The notes beneath the pieces were generated by a model. That model was not told the origin of the DNA. It saw only the letters and a list, made by a program, of their open reading frames with translations, and made no database searches. DNA of 64,000 nt from Thiohalophilus thiocyanatoxydans (GTDB lineage: Bacteria; Pseudomonadota; Gammaproteobacteria; UBA6429; Thiohalophilaceae), in assembly GCF_004366735.1 (NCBI RefSeq), contig NZ_SOQX01000002.1:1-64000 (forward strand). Direction: 5' to 3'. Made by a program: the position numbers and the translations under genes. Each line of letters opens with the position of its first letter. Within the stretch, counting starts at the first letter, position 1. Positions 8,009 through 16,589 of the stretch are shown piece after piece.

Positions 8009-8491
8009 ATGGAATTTCTGGGATTACCCGCCTGGCTTTGGTGGCTTGCTATTGCAGTGGCATTGATCGTTTTCGATCTGACGGTGGTTGGGACTCAGTT
8101 TATCCTGGTGGCTACGGGCCTGGCGGCACTGGTCTCGGCATTATTGGCGGCACTGGGTTTCAGCCTGACAGGCCAGGTATGGGGATTCGTCCTTGCCACG
8201 CTCGTACTGGTTCCGGTAATGATGTGGGTCTTCAACAAAACCATGCGTCCGACAGGCCCGGGTCCGCGTGAGCCGGGTTGGGAGAACGGTGAGCCGGTTG
8301 TCGTCGTGCGCCGGGGTGATGACCTGGTCGCCAAGCTGAAGGGGGATATGTACCCGCTCGAACTGGTAGACGGCAGTGTCCCCGTGGAAGGCGAGCGACT
8401 GATCGTGGAACAGATGAAGGGGATCACCGTGTTGGCCTACCGGGCTGCGGAGACTAAAGCGATGGAACACAACGAACGTACAGGAGAATAA
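8009..8491 (+). CDS. NfeD family membrane protein
   Basis: A 160-residue NfeD-like protein. N-terminal helices include WLWWLAIAVALIVFDL (about 8-23) and GFVLATLVLVPVMMWVFNKT (about 55-75), and a C-terminal OB-fold-like domain contains the short beta segments GEPVVVVRRGDDLVAKLKG and LIVEQMKGITVLAYR. NfeD proteins pair with SPFH/stomatin proteins in membrane microdomains. The next gene, 3 bp downstream, is such a partner, so a two-gene operon is likely. GGAGGGAG precedes the ATG. Confidence 0.88.
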   Translation: MEFLGLPAWLWWLAIAVALIVFDLTVVGTQFILVATGLAALVSALLAALGFSLTGQVWGFVLATLVLVPVMMWVFNKTMRPTGPGPREPGWENGEPVVVVRRGDDLVAKLKGDMYPLELVDGSVPVEGERLIVEQMKGITVLAYRAAETKAMEHNERTGE

Positions 8492-8494
8492 AAA

Positions 8495-9457
8495 ATGGGA
8501 CAGCTGGGAGCTTCAGTCGGCCTGATCGCGGCCGTCATTGTTGGTATCGGGATCATCGCCTTTATTGTAAAGGGCATTTTTATCGTTCAGCAGAGCCAGG
8601 CGGTGGTGGTGGAACGTCTGGGTAGTTACAACAGAACGCTTCAGCCGGGTATCAATTTCCTGATCCCGGTTCTTGAGCGGCCCCGACCGATCAAAATCCG
8701 TCGTTACGAAAGCACCGGGCTCACCACCAAGACGTTACAGGAACGAGTGGTTGAGGAGATCAAGATCGACACGCGTGAGACGGTCCTTAATTTCCCGGCC
8801 CAGCCGGTAGTAACAGCCGACAACGTTACCATTCAGATCGATGGGGCGCTCTATTTTGAAATTCAGACGCCCCGGGATGCGGTTTACCAGGTGGAAAACC
8901 TGATTCAGGCCGTGGAAGTGCTCTCTAAAACGACCTTGCGTGCCGTGGTGGGCAGCAGCGAACTGGACAAGCTGTTCTCCAACCGCGATGAAATCAACGC
9001 CCAGCTGCAAACCGTCATGGACGAGGCCGGACAGAAATGGGGGGTCAAGGTCAACCGTGTAGAAATCCAGGACATCACGCTGCCGAGCGACGTCGAAGAG
9101 GCCATGCGCCAGGTGATGGCTGCCGAGCGAAAACGTCGCGCCACGGTAACCGAGGCGAATGGCTACAAGGAAGCCCAGATTAAAAAAGCCGAGGGCGATA
9201 AACAGGCCGCTATTCTGCGGGCCGAGGGTGAACGCAAGTCCATCGAGGAGGTGCTGAGCGCAGGCAAGGAGACAAATGCCGAGCTCAATGCCCAGACCGT
9301 CGTCAGCTACCTGATTGCCCAGCGGTATCTGGATACCCTGCCTGACATTGCCAAAGAAGGCGATCGTGTGATGGTACCGTACGAGGCAACCGGAATTCTG
9401 GGCAGTCTGGAGTCGATCAAATCCCTGTTCCCGGGGGCAGCTGGAAACCCGACGTAA
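8495..9457 (+). CDS. SPFH/Band 7 membrane protein (stomatin/QmcA-like)
   Basis: A 320-residue stomatin-type protein. It has one N-terminal membrane helix (about 8-28), an SPFH domain (QSQAVVVERLGSYNRTLQPG onward), and a coiled-coil C-terminal part with ERKRRATVTEANGYKEAQIK and RAEGERKSIEEVLSAGKE. Such proteins oligomerise as scaffolds in the inner membrane and can affect proteolysis of membrane proteins. It follows nfeD by 3 bp, the canonical pairing. It matches QmcA/YbbK better than FtsH-bound HflK/HflC. Confidence 0.92.
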   Translation: MGQLGASVGLIAAVIVGIGIIAFIVKGIFIVQQSQAVVVERLGSYNRTLQPGINFLIPVLERPRPIKIRRYESTGLTTKTLQERVVEEIKIDTRETVLNFPAQPVVTADNVTIQIDGALYFEIQTPRDAVYQVENLIQAVEVLSKTTLRAVVGSSELDKLFSNRDEINAQLQTVMDEAGQKWGVKVNRVEIQDITLPSDVEEAMRQVMAAERKRRATVTEANGYKEAQIKKAEGDKQAAILRAEGERKSIEEVLSAGKETNAELNAQTVVSYLIAQRYLDTLPDIAKEGDRVMVPYEATGILGSLESIKSLFPGAAGNPT

Positions 9458-9635
9458 CGAATTTAATGGAAAAGCCGGCTCAGAGTGGCAACAAAGCGCA
9501 AAGCGGGATCGAACCTGCGTAAGTTACTGATAGAAGAAATGAATGGGTCAAATCACAGCTGAAATAACCGCTTAAAAACGTTTTCAAAGGGGAGATGACG
9601 CTTCCAAGCTGTTTCATTTAACAAAGGGGAAGGGA

Positions 9636-10580
9636 ATGGAAGAACAACAAGAAACCAAATGGATTTGCGGGTTCTGGCGCCGGATTGGGGCGCTGATTGT
9701 GGATGTTTTTGTTCTGGGCGTAGTGGGGTTTGCCCTCGGGCAGGTGTTTGGTGAGCTGTTTATCGAACTGGGCGGCTTGGGTCGGCTGCTCGGGTTTGCG
9801 ATTGCGCTGGTTTACTTCGGGGTGTTGAACAGCTCGATTGGTAACGGACAAACCCTGGGCAAGCGCCTGCTGGGGATCCGGGTAGTGGATGAGGGGAATA
9901 ATCCCATCGGGTTGCTTCGCTCATTTGCGCGTTATGTCGTGCTTGGTTTGCCGTTTTTTCTTAATGGAATTCAGCTCGGCGGGGAGGCGTTGATCTATCT
10001 GGCTTTCCCGCTTTCTGTCATCATCTTTGGTGGCGGTCTGGCTATTGTCTATCTGTATGTGTTCAACCGGGTGACACGCCAGTCCCTGCATGATCTGGTT
10101 GTGGGAACTTATGTGGTTAATGCGGCCGCGCCGAAGCAGGCTGTGGGGCCGGTCTGGAAGCCGCATCTTGTTGTGGTCACGGTTCTGTTTGTTACCGCCG
10201 CTGTCGTGCCGGCTTTCACTCTGAAACTGGCGGATGATTCACCCTTGAAGGAAATGCTCTCGATTCATGCAACCCTGATAAAAAACCCGCTGGTGCGCTT
10301 TGCCAATGTGACCATGGGCTCGACGATCCACAATATGGCCTCGGATGATTCGACGACCACGAACCATGTGACCGTTAAGGTGTTTGTCGCGCGCGATGTG
10401 CTGGATGATTCAGAACTCGCCCGCCAGATGGCCCGGACAGTTATTGCCGGTTATCCCCAGGCCATGGACCGGGACCTGATCCAGGTTACCCTGATCTACG
10501 GCTTCGATATCGGCATCTGGTCACAATGGCGCAGCCAGTCCTACAACTTCGAACCGGAAGAATTGGCAACTGATATATAA
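9636..10580 (+). CDS. RDD family membrane protein with C-terminal soluble domain
   Basis: A 314-residue protein. The RDD domain covers about residues 8-170, with FWRRIGALIVDVFVLGVVG, the central Gly/Gln TLGKRLLGIRVVDE and the closing TRQSLHDLVVGTYVV. A further hydrophobic segment (HLVVVTVLFVTAAVVPAFTL) anchors a C-terminal soluble domain of about 110 residues of no family I recognise. RDD proteins are poorly characterised membrane proteins, some linked to transport or stress. GGGAAGGGA serves as ribosome binding site. Confidence 0.8.
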   Translation: MEEQQETKWICGFWRRIGALIVDVFVLGVVGFALGQVFGELFIELGGLGRLLGFAIALVYFGVLNSSIGNGQTLGKRLLGIRVVDEGNNPIGLLRSFARYVVLGLPFFLNGIQLGGEALIYLAFPLSVIIFGGGLAIVYLYVFNRVTRQSLHDLVVGTYVVNAAAPKQAVGPVWKPHLVVVTVLFVTAAVVPAFTLKLADDSPLKEMLSIHATLIKNPLVRFANVTMGSTIHNMASDDSTTTNHVTVKVFVARDVLDDSELARQMARTVIAGYPQAMDRDLIQVTLIYGFDIGIWSQWRSQSYNFEPEELATDI

Positions 10581-10722
10581 CTTCGAGGATCGGGGGGCAG
10601 TATTCCAGCTCATTGGTGTGAATTATCGGTGGTTAGCGTTAATGGGGGCGGTGGCAAACGAGGACTGTTCGCGTTAGCATTTGTCGCAAGTCATATCGCC
10701 TTTGTTCTTGTAAGCTAGACCT

Positions 10723-11520
10723 ATGAAGCCATTACCCCGCGCACTCTTTATATCTCATGGCGGCGGCCCGTTGCCGTTGCTGGGCGATCCGGGGCATGGG
10801 CAAATGGTATCGTGTCTGCAGGATATCGCCTCAAACATTCCGCGCCCGGAGGCGGTTCTGGTGGTCAGTGCCCATTGGGAAGAGCCGGTTCCGGCCATCA
10901 CTGCAGGTAGCACACCGCCGTTGATCTATGACTACTACGGGTTCCCGCCGGAGTCGTACGAGATCGCGTATCCGTGTGCCGGTGAACCGTCCCTGGCGCG
11001 CGAGGTGTATCGCCTGCTCGGCGAGGGGGATATCGAAGCCCGGCTGGATGAGGCGCGCGGTTTTGATCACGGGGTTTTCGTGCCGCTCAAGATTATGTAT
11101 CCGCAGGCGGATATTCCCTGTGTGCAGCTGTCGCTGGCCGACAGTCTCGATCCGGCTTTTCATATCCAGGTGGGCAGTGCGTTGCAAAGTCTGGCCAGCC
11201 GCAATGTGCTGGTGATCGGCTCGGGGTTCTCGTTTCACAACATGGAAGCCTTCTTCGCGCCCGAAAACGCCGAATCTGATCGGCTCAACAAGGCGTTTGA
11301 AGTGTGGTTACAGAACGTGTGCGAAGACCCTGAACTGCCGGAATTTAAACGGCATGAGCAATTAATTCATTGGGAAGAGGCGCCGGGCGCACGCTTCTGC
11401 CATCCGCGCGAAGAGCATCTTTTACCACTTCATGTCTGCTACGGGATAGCACAGGCGCCCAGTACCGAGCGGTATGAGCTATCCATCCTGAACAAACAAT
11501 CGAGCATGTATTTGTGGTGA
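10723..11520 (+). CDS. Class III extradiol ring-cleavage dioxygenase-like (DODA/YgiD)
   Basis: A 265-residue LigB-fold protein of the 4,5-DOPA dioxygenase extradiol-like group. Metal-ligand candidates are the His of FISHGGGPLPL (near residue 10), VSAHWEE (near 50), GFDHGVFVPL (near 110) and EEHLLPLHVCYG near the C-terminus. Bacterial members open catechol rings, but most have unknown physiological substrates. It stands alone with no aromatic-degradation genes nearby, so the substrate cannot be inferred. Confidence 0.85.
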   Translation: MKPLPRALFISHGGGPLPLLGDPGHGQMVSCLQDIASNIPRPEAVLVVSAHWEEPVPAITAGSTPPLIYDYYGFPPESYEIAYPCAGEPSLAREVYRLLGEGDIEARLDEARGFDHGVFVPLKIMYPQADIPCVQLSLADSLDPAFHIQVGSALQSLASRNVLVIGSGFSFHNMEAFFAPENAESDRLNKAFEVWLQNVCEDPELPEFKRHEQLIHWEEAPGARFCHPREEHLLPLHVCYGIAQAPSTERYELSILNKQSSMYLW

Positions 11521-11551
11521 GTTAACGGCCAACTGTGCTCAAGGTTCCTCT

Positions 11552-11583
11552 GCACCCCGACGACAGGTGCAAACGTCTCCGCG
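11552..11583. repeat. Dispersed GCACCC..AAACGTCT repeat, copy 1
   Basis: GCACCCCGACGACAGGTG followed by CAAACGTCTCCGCG is a diverged copy of a short repeat also found near 28390 and 42640, where it reads GCACCCAAACGACGGGCAT then AAACGCCTTTGCG. It lies between genes, next to CTCTGC-type sequence. The function is unknown. Confidence 0.45.
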
Positions 11584-11683
11584 AACTCCGTGTTTTTCAC
11601 GATGACAGGAGTGAAGGCGATTGCCCTGACTCAATAAACAGACTTCGTGTCTTCGTGGTGAGACGTTTTTACGTCAAACAGGA

Positions 11684-11965
11684 CTATTTCTGTGATAGCC
11701 GGATATAGGCACGGGCCCGCTCGACCTTGTCGATACAGTTTGGGTATTTACCAAACTCAGACTGTACCTTGGCAGCCGTCAGCAGGCTGGCGGCCTTGGT
11801 GTACTCCATGGTGCCACTAAAGCCCTTGGCCTTGGCAAAGTCGAGCTCCTGGTAGGCGGTTTTCAGGCCACGTTCACATTGCCGGGCAGCATTACTCTCG
11901 GGGTTGCCTGCGCATGCGGTGATAACGAAAAATGCCAGGGGCAGAAGGAATAGTTTTAATCGCAT
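11684..11965 (-). CDS. Small predicted lipoprotein
   Basis: A 93-residue protein with a signal peptide and lipobox: MRLKLFLLPLAFFVITAC, in which the Cys at position 18 is followed by AGN. The mature part contains two further cysteines (RQCERG and PNCIDK) and is otherwise helical, with an ELDFAKAKGFSG segment suggesting a short helical hairpin. GGAGG lies 6 nt before the ATG. No family recognised; an outer-membrane-anchored periplasmic protein is likely. Confidence 0.7.
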   Translation of the reverse strand: MRLKLFLLPLAFFVITACAGNPESNAARQCERGLKTAYQELDFAKAKGFSGTMEYTKAASLLTAAKVQSEFGKYPNCIDKVERARAYIRLSQK

Positions 11966-12110
11966 TGTAACCTCCGAAATCTTGTGCGTACGGCAGAGGA
12001 TCTCAGACTATGATATTAACGATTCTCAACCGATTTTAATACTTGGTTAACATTTCAGGAATAACCCGTTTTTCTGGGGCAATAGACTTACATGCAGCCA
12101 CAATCCTGAA

Positions 12111-12352
12111 CTGCCAACTGCCAACTGCCAACTGCCAACTGCCAACTGCCAACTTCGCTTAATCTTTCTCTGCGTCCTGGCGTCTCTGCGAGAGATACCA
12201 TGCCGATCCGACGAATGCCAGGTAGCGCTGCGCGCAACCTGGCCTACACTTTATCTGCCATCTGCCATCTGCCATCTGCCATCTGCCATCTGCCATCTGC
12301 CATCTGCCATCTGCCATCTGCCATCTGCCATCTGCCATCTGCCATCTGCCAA
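12111..12352. repeat. Heptamer tandem arrays CTGCCAA/CTGCCAT with dispersed repeat between
   Basis: Six perfect copies of CTGCCAA fill 12111-12152. Thirteen perfect copies of CTGCCAT plus one CTGCCAA fill 12255-12352. Both arrays end in CTTCGCTTAATC-TTCTCTGCG. Between them lie a CTCTGCGTC-CTGGCGTC type repeat (12164-12198) and a 38-bp hairpin element (12213-12250). The latter two recur in the same order at 27277-27369. The array spans the 3' flank of the minus-strand sensor gene. Confidence 0.85.
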
Positions 12353-12384
12353 CTTCGCTTAATCGTTCTCTGCGTTGAGATATT

Positions 12385-13341
12385 TTATCCCGCTTCCGCC
12401 ACCGCCTCCCCGAACCAGAACCGGCTGTCCATCTCCAGAAACTGCTGGAAGTGGATGTAGTGTGAGCCGTCACAGGAGAAGGTGAGCCCGACCATGCCGT
12501 TGATGATGTTGAACGAGGCGGAGCGCAGGTAGATGGTTTCGTCCGCGTGGCGCAGGGCCTTGAACTGATCCAGCACACGGCCGATGTCCTCGAAGCTGAC
12601 CTGGGTGCGCTCATGCGTGGGGCGGCGCGGGTAGGCGAGGCAGCGTTCGGGATCGACGATCTCATCGAGCATGTGGATGTTGTAGTCATACGGATCGTCA
12701 AGCGACCAGAAGGAAGCGCGGGAGCTGGAGAAGTGGATCTTGACGTGAAAAATGCCGTGATGGCGCAGCATGTCGGCGATGCTGTTCATTACTTCGCCGA
12801 GTACCTTGTCCATGGCGCTGATGCTGCGCTGTTGCTGGAACACGGTGCCGCGGATCGCCGGGTCGCCCTTGTACTGGCTCCAGCCGGCCGAGGCCGGGGG
12901 GTTGCCGCGCTGGCTGTGCAAATCGTCGACGTGGTAGTCGGCGGCAATGAAGCCGAGGATCGCGTCACCCTGACACACGGCCTGGATGGCGGTGATGCAG
13001 GGGCGCAGGCTGTGACGGCTGGTATAGACCGGTGACAGGGTGAAGCCCTGCCAGGGCAGAGTACGCTTTAAATAGGGCCGGCCGGTGAGATCCAGACCGC
13101 GCCACTGGGTATCGAGCTGCTTGTTCTCCACGTTGGCGGAGATCAGGATGTGTTGGGTGTTCACCGCATAAAGCATGTGGCAGTGGGGCAGTCGTTCCAG
13201 TCCCTGCCACAGCACCTGATCCAGCCGGGCGGGTTCCTGCCAGACAGTGGCCGCCTCTACGGCGAGGGCGGTCAGCGGCTCGGCCGCGAGGCTGGCGAGC
13301 AGTTGTTTTTGATAGGTAATGCGATCCTTGAAGGCTGACAT
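12385..13341 (-). CDS. PDC (Cache-like) sensor domain protein
   Basis: A 318-residue soluble protein. The N-terminal part (about 1-150) resembles a PDC/Cache fold as in chemoreceptors: FKDRITYQKQLLASLAAEPL, then HMLYAVNTQHILISANV and TGRPYLKRTLPWQGFTLSP. The C-terminal half has no family I can name. There is no transmembrane helix, so it is not a classical receptor. The ATG at 13341 is chosen because GGAG lies 4 nt upstream; the longer frame runs into unlikely sequence. Confidence 0.6.
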   Translation of the reverse strand: MSAFKDRITYQKQLLASLAAEPLTALAVEAATVWQEPARLDQVLWQGLERLPHCHMLYAVNTQHILISANVENKQLDTQWRGLDLTGRPYLKRTLPWQGFTLSPVYTSRHSLRPCITAIQAVCQGDAILGFIAADYHVDDLHSQRGNPPASAGWSQYKGDPAIRGTVFQQQRSISAMDKVLGEVMNSIADMLRHHGIFHVKIHFSSSRASFWSLDDPYDYNIHMLDEIVDPERCLAYPRRPTHERTQVSFEDIGRVLDQFKALRHADETIYLRSASFNIINGMVGLTFSCDGSHYIHFQQFLEMDSRFWFGEAVAEAG

Positions 13342-13542
13342 AATGCTCCATCCATGTGGTTGTCGAGTCTTTCTATTCCTGTACTGGTATTCAAATAGTG
13401 TGCCGTCCATTCTCCCCGCAGTGTGTGACAGGCGGATGACGTTTGTCTTTCGCGGCAAATGTGCCGGGGTTGCGCGGGGATCGCGACAGGCTGGCTCATG
13501 GTACCATGTCCCCTGATCTCAAGAGCGGATATCTAACCCCCT

Positions 13543-14907
13543 ATGGCCAAGAGCAAGATTGTCTATTCCTGCACCGAATGCGGCAGCCAGGCACCAAAAT
13601 GGGCCGGGCAGTGCGGTGACTGCGGGGCGTGGAACACGCTGGTGGAGGTGACGGCGGTGGGCGGCGGCAGTCGCAGCGCCCGCTTTACCGGGTTTACCGG
13701 CGAGGCGAGCGGCCAGCGGGTGCAGCGCCTCGCCGAGGTGGGCGCCGAGGATGTGACGCGGGTGGCCACGGGGATCGGCGAGTTCGATCGGGTGCTGGGC
13801 AGCGGGCTGGTACCCGGCTCGGTGGTGCTGCTGGGCGGCGATCCGGGGATCGGCAAATCGACCCTGCTGTTGCAGACCGTGGTCAGTCTGGCCGAACAGC
13901 TCTCGCCTTTGTACATCACCGGCGAGGAGTCGCTGCAGCAGGTCGGGTTGCGCGCCCAGCGGCTGGGACTGGCCGCCGGCGATCTGCGCCTGCTGGCGGA
14001 GACCCGCATCGAGGACATTCTGGCCATCGCCCAGCAGGAGCAGCCGCGGGTGCTGGTGATCGACTCCATCCAGACGGTCTATACCGACGAGGTGACCTCG
14101 GCGCCCGGCTCGGTGAGCCAGGTGCGCGAGTCGGCGGCGCAGCTGGTGCGCTACGCCAAGCAGACCGGCACCGCGCTGTTTCTGGTCGGGCACGTGACCA
14201 AGGAGGGCAACCTGGCCGGCCCGCGGGTGCTGGAGCACATGGTCGATACGGTGCTCTATTTCGAGGGCGATTCCGGCAGCCGTTACCGGCTGGTGCGGGC
14301 GATGAAAAACCGCTTCGGCGCGGTCAACGAGCTGGGCGTGTTCGCCATGACCGACAAGGGGCTGCGCGAGGTGAATAACCCTTCCGCGATCTTTTTATCC
14401 CGCCACGACGAGGCGGTGCCCGGCAGTGTCATTCTGGTTACCCTGGAGGGCAGCCGGCCGCTGCTGGTGGAGGTGCAGGCGCTGGTCGACGACAGCCAGC
14501 TGAGCAACCCGCGCCGGGTGACCACCGGGCTGGAACACAATCGCCTGGCCATGCTGCTGGCGGTGCTGCATCGCCATGCCGGGGTGGTGTGCGCCGATCA
14601 GGACGTGTTCGCCAACGTGGTCGGCGGCGTGCGGGTGAGCGAAACCGCCGCCGATCTGGCGGTGATCCTGGCGGTGATATCGAGCCTGCGCAACAAGACC
14701 CTGCCACAGGATCTGGTGGTGTTCGGCGAAATCGGCCTGGCCGGCGAAATCCGTCCCGTCCCCAACGGTCAGGACCGTTTGAACGAGGCGGCCAAGCACG
14801 GCTTCAAACGCGCCGTCGTCCCCAAGGGCAACGCCCCGCGCAAACCCATTGACGGCCTGCAGATCACCGCCGTCAGCCGGCTGGAAGAACTGCTGGATCT
14901 CTTTTAA
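13543..14907 (+). CDS. radA: DNA repair protein RadA
   Basis: RadA processes branched recombination intermediates and acts as a helicase in homologous recombination. The N-terminal zinc finger has CTECGS and CGDCGAW (about residues 8-30). Walker A is GGDPGIGKST near residue 100, the RadA-specific motif KNRFG is near residue 255, and a Lon-protease-like domain forms the C-terminus (DLVVFGEIGLAGEIRPV). Its 454 residues match the usual length. It is transcribed divergently from the sensor gene at 12385-13341. Confidence 0.97.
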   Translation: MAKSKIVYSCTECGSQAPKWAGQCGDCGAWNTLVEVTAVGGGSRSARFTGFTGEASGQRVQRLAEVGAEDVTRVATGIGEFDRVLGSGLVPGSVVLLGGDPGIGKSTLLLQTVVSLAEQLSPLYITGEESLQQVGLRAQRLGLAAGDLRLLAETRIEDILAIAQQEQPRVLVIDSIQTVYTDEVTSAPGSVSQVRESAAQLVRYAKQTGTALFLVGHVTKEGNLAGPRVLEHMVDTVLYFEGDSGSRYRLVRAMKNRFGAVNELGVFAMTDKGLREVNNPSAIFLSRHDEAVPGSVILVTLEGSRPLLVEVQALVDDSQLSNPRRVTTGLEHNRLAMLLAVLHRHAGVVCADQDVFANVVGGVRVSETAADLAVILAVISSLRNKTLPQDLVVFGEIGLAGEIRPVPNGQDRLNEAAKHGFKRAVVPKGNAPRKPIDGLQITAVSRLEELLDLF

Positions 14908-15381
14908 ACGATTCGGTTAATTAACGCGGAGTTCGCAGAGGCGCAGAGTCGCGGAGAAAATAATAATCCGTACCTCGGCGTTTCCGCGCCTATGCGACCT
15001 CCACGTTATTTCCCAGATACGAGAGAAGACCAACGAAAACACCGAATGAATTGATTCGGTTTAGTTCGGTGTTTTCAGTGTGTCGGTGGTTTTTTTGACT
15101 CGTTAGAAATAATGTAAAGCTGCGAGAAAAACGATTCATTGAATCCTCTGCGTCTCCGCGCCTCTGCGACCTCCGCGTTATTTCCCGGATGACGAGAGAA
15201 GATCACCGAAAACACCGAATGCATTGATTCGGTTTAGTTCGGTGTTTTCAGTGTCTTGGTGGTTTTTTGACTCGTTAGAAATACTGTAAAGCTGCGAGAA
15301 GAACGATTCATTGAATCCTCTGCGTCTCCGCGCCTCTGCGACCTCCGCGTTATTTCCCAGAGGATGAGAGAAGGGGATTAT
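14908..15381. repeat. Tandem 173-bp duplication downstream of radA
   Basis: The segment GAGAGAAGA recurs at 15021, 15194 and 15366, a period of 172-173 bp. Each full unit contains an AACACCGAAT-n-ATTCGGT-n-CGGTGTTTT hairpin, a GACTCGTTAGAAATA stretch and a CTCTGCGTCTCCGCGCC repeat. The hairpin followed by TTTT could terminate radA and the facing pilZ/FHA operon. No ORF of interest. Confidence 0.7.
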
Positions 15382-15756
15382 TCAATCAGACTCGAGCAGT
15401 TCGGCCAGTTCGCGTTCGAGCAGGGCGGGATCGCCGAGGTTGAGTTCGAGCAGCCGGTGCAGGTGACTGGCGCTGTCCAGGTCCATCTGTTCGAAGTGCA
15501 GGCCGAGGCGATCTGCTTCGTCGTGGGTGATCCGGACCTCGAAAGCCGGATGGACGGCATCGCTCAGTCGCAGTTGCAGGATCAACACGCGCGTGATGTT
15601 AGCCGGCCAGTTGGCGGGACGTTGAACCAGCGCGCCGCGCAGGCTGATGTCGAGTATATCGGTTTGCCACTGCCGGTGGTCGGCGGGATCGATCAGCTGC
15701 ACCTCGCCGTCGAAGGGAATCCGGGTAAAGTGTCGCCGTTCAAAGGAGCCGGTCAT
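15382..15756 (-). CDS. PilZ domain protein
   Basis: A 124-residue protein with the cyclic-di-GMP-binding PilZ signature: FERRHFTRIPFDG at the N-terminus gives the RxxxR element, and DILDISLRGALVQRP gives the D/NxSxxG element. It starts 2 nt after the stop of the FHA gene, so the two are co-transcribed. The role is probably c-di-GMP sensing; the output cannot be told from sequence. Confidence 0.88.
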   Translation of the reverse strand: MTGSFERRHFTRIPFDGEVQLIDPADHRQWQTDILDISLRGALVQRPANWPANITRVLILQLRLSDAVHPAFEVRITHDEADRLGLHFEQMDLDSASHLHRLLELNLGDPALLERELAELLESD

Positions 15757-15758
15757 GC

Positions 15759-16397
15759 TCAGTCCAGAAAGAACTGCATCTTGATGTTGCCGATCTGAAT
15801 GGTGTTGCCGTCCTGCAGTTTGTGGCTGTGTTCGCCCAGCGGCTGGTTGTCCACCAGCGGCGGATGATCGCCTTCCAGGTGGGAGAGAAAATAGCCGTCG
15901 TTGCGCCGGGTGATGACCGCGGTGGCGATGCCCGGTTTGCCCAGGTTGGTCATGGAACGGTTCAGGCTCAGGGTCTTGCCCAGGTTCTGCCCATTGAGGA
16001 TCTGCAACCAGCCCTGGCGCGATTCATGGCTGACTTCGGGTTCGGCCGGTTGCGACGGCGCGACTTCCTCGATCCCGGGCGGTTGCTCCGCGCTGGCCAT
16101 GTGGGGATCGTCTTCGTATTTGTAGGCGAGGGTGTGTTTGCCGACGCGGATGACATCCCCGTCCTTGAGCAGGTGCTTGGCGATCTTCTCCTGCCCGACA
16201 TAGGTGCCGCCTTCGCTGTCGAGATCCAACAGCACCGAGGTCTGATCCCGGGTATCGATGCGTGCGTGTTGCGGCGAGACCGCCAGACTGTCGATATGGA
16301 TGGTGCAGTCGGGATCGCGACCGATCAACATGCTGCCCTTGAGCACCGGGTAGACGCGTAGCATGCTTCCCTTGAATGACAGCGTCAGCTTGGACAC
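15759..16397 (-). CDS. Protein with two FHA domains
   Basis: A 212-residue protein. The first FHA domain has the core motifs MLIGRDPDCTIHIDS and SPQHARI (about residues 22-50) and binds phosphothreonine peptides in known families. The second (about 135-210) is degenerate, with NLGKPG in place of GR but a good GNTIQIGNIKMQF strand. A Pro/Glu-rich linker joins them. It is operonic with the downstream PilZ gene, suggesting a signalling role that combines phosphorylation and c-di-GMP. Confidence 0.85.
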   Translation of the reverse strand: MSKLTLSFKGSMLRVYPVLKGSMLIGRDPDCTIHIDSLAVSPQHARIDTRDQTSVLLDLDSEGGTYVGQEKIAKHLLKDGDVIRVGKHTLAYKYEDDPHMASAEQPPGIEEVAPSQPAEPEVSHESRQGWLQILNGQNLGKTLSLNRSMTNLGKPGIATAVITRRNDGYFLSHLEGDHPPLVDNQPLGEHSHKLQDGNTIQIGNIKMQFFLD

Positions 16398-16589
16398 GTA
16401 GGACTCGGCTCCCGGTGTAGTGGCGTGAATAAAAAAACGATATTTATCGTAGAATTATAGTTGATTATTAATGTTATTATACAACTGCGCCGCAGGATAG
16501 TCCCGATTTTGACCGTCTGTCTGCAATTTATGGCCTTACATCCACCGGCAACCGGGCGCGGGTTCGGCCGGCCGGGGCACCCACTGGTT

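Noticed and set aside
12111-12352. A CRISPR array
   Set aside because: The repeats are contiguous 7-bp units with no spacers and no cas genes nearby.
12159-12701. A minus-strand frame of 180 codons containing WQMADGR repeats
   Set aside because: The repeats are the translation of the CTGCCAT heptamer array, and the rest is a shadow of the sensor gene in another frame.
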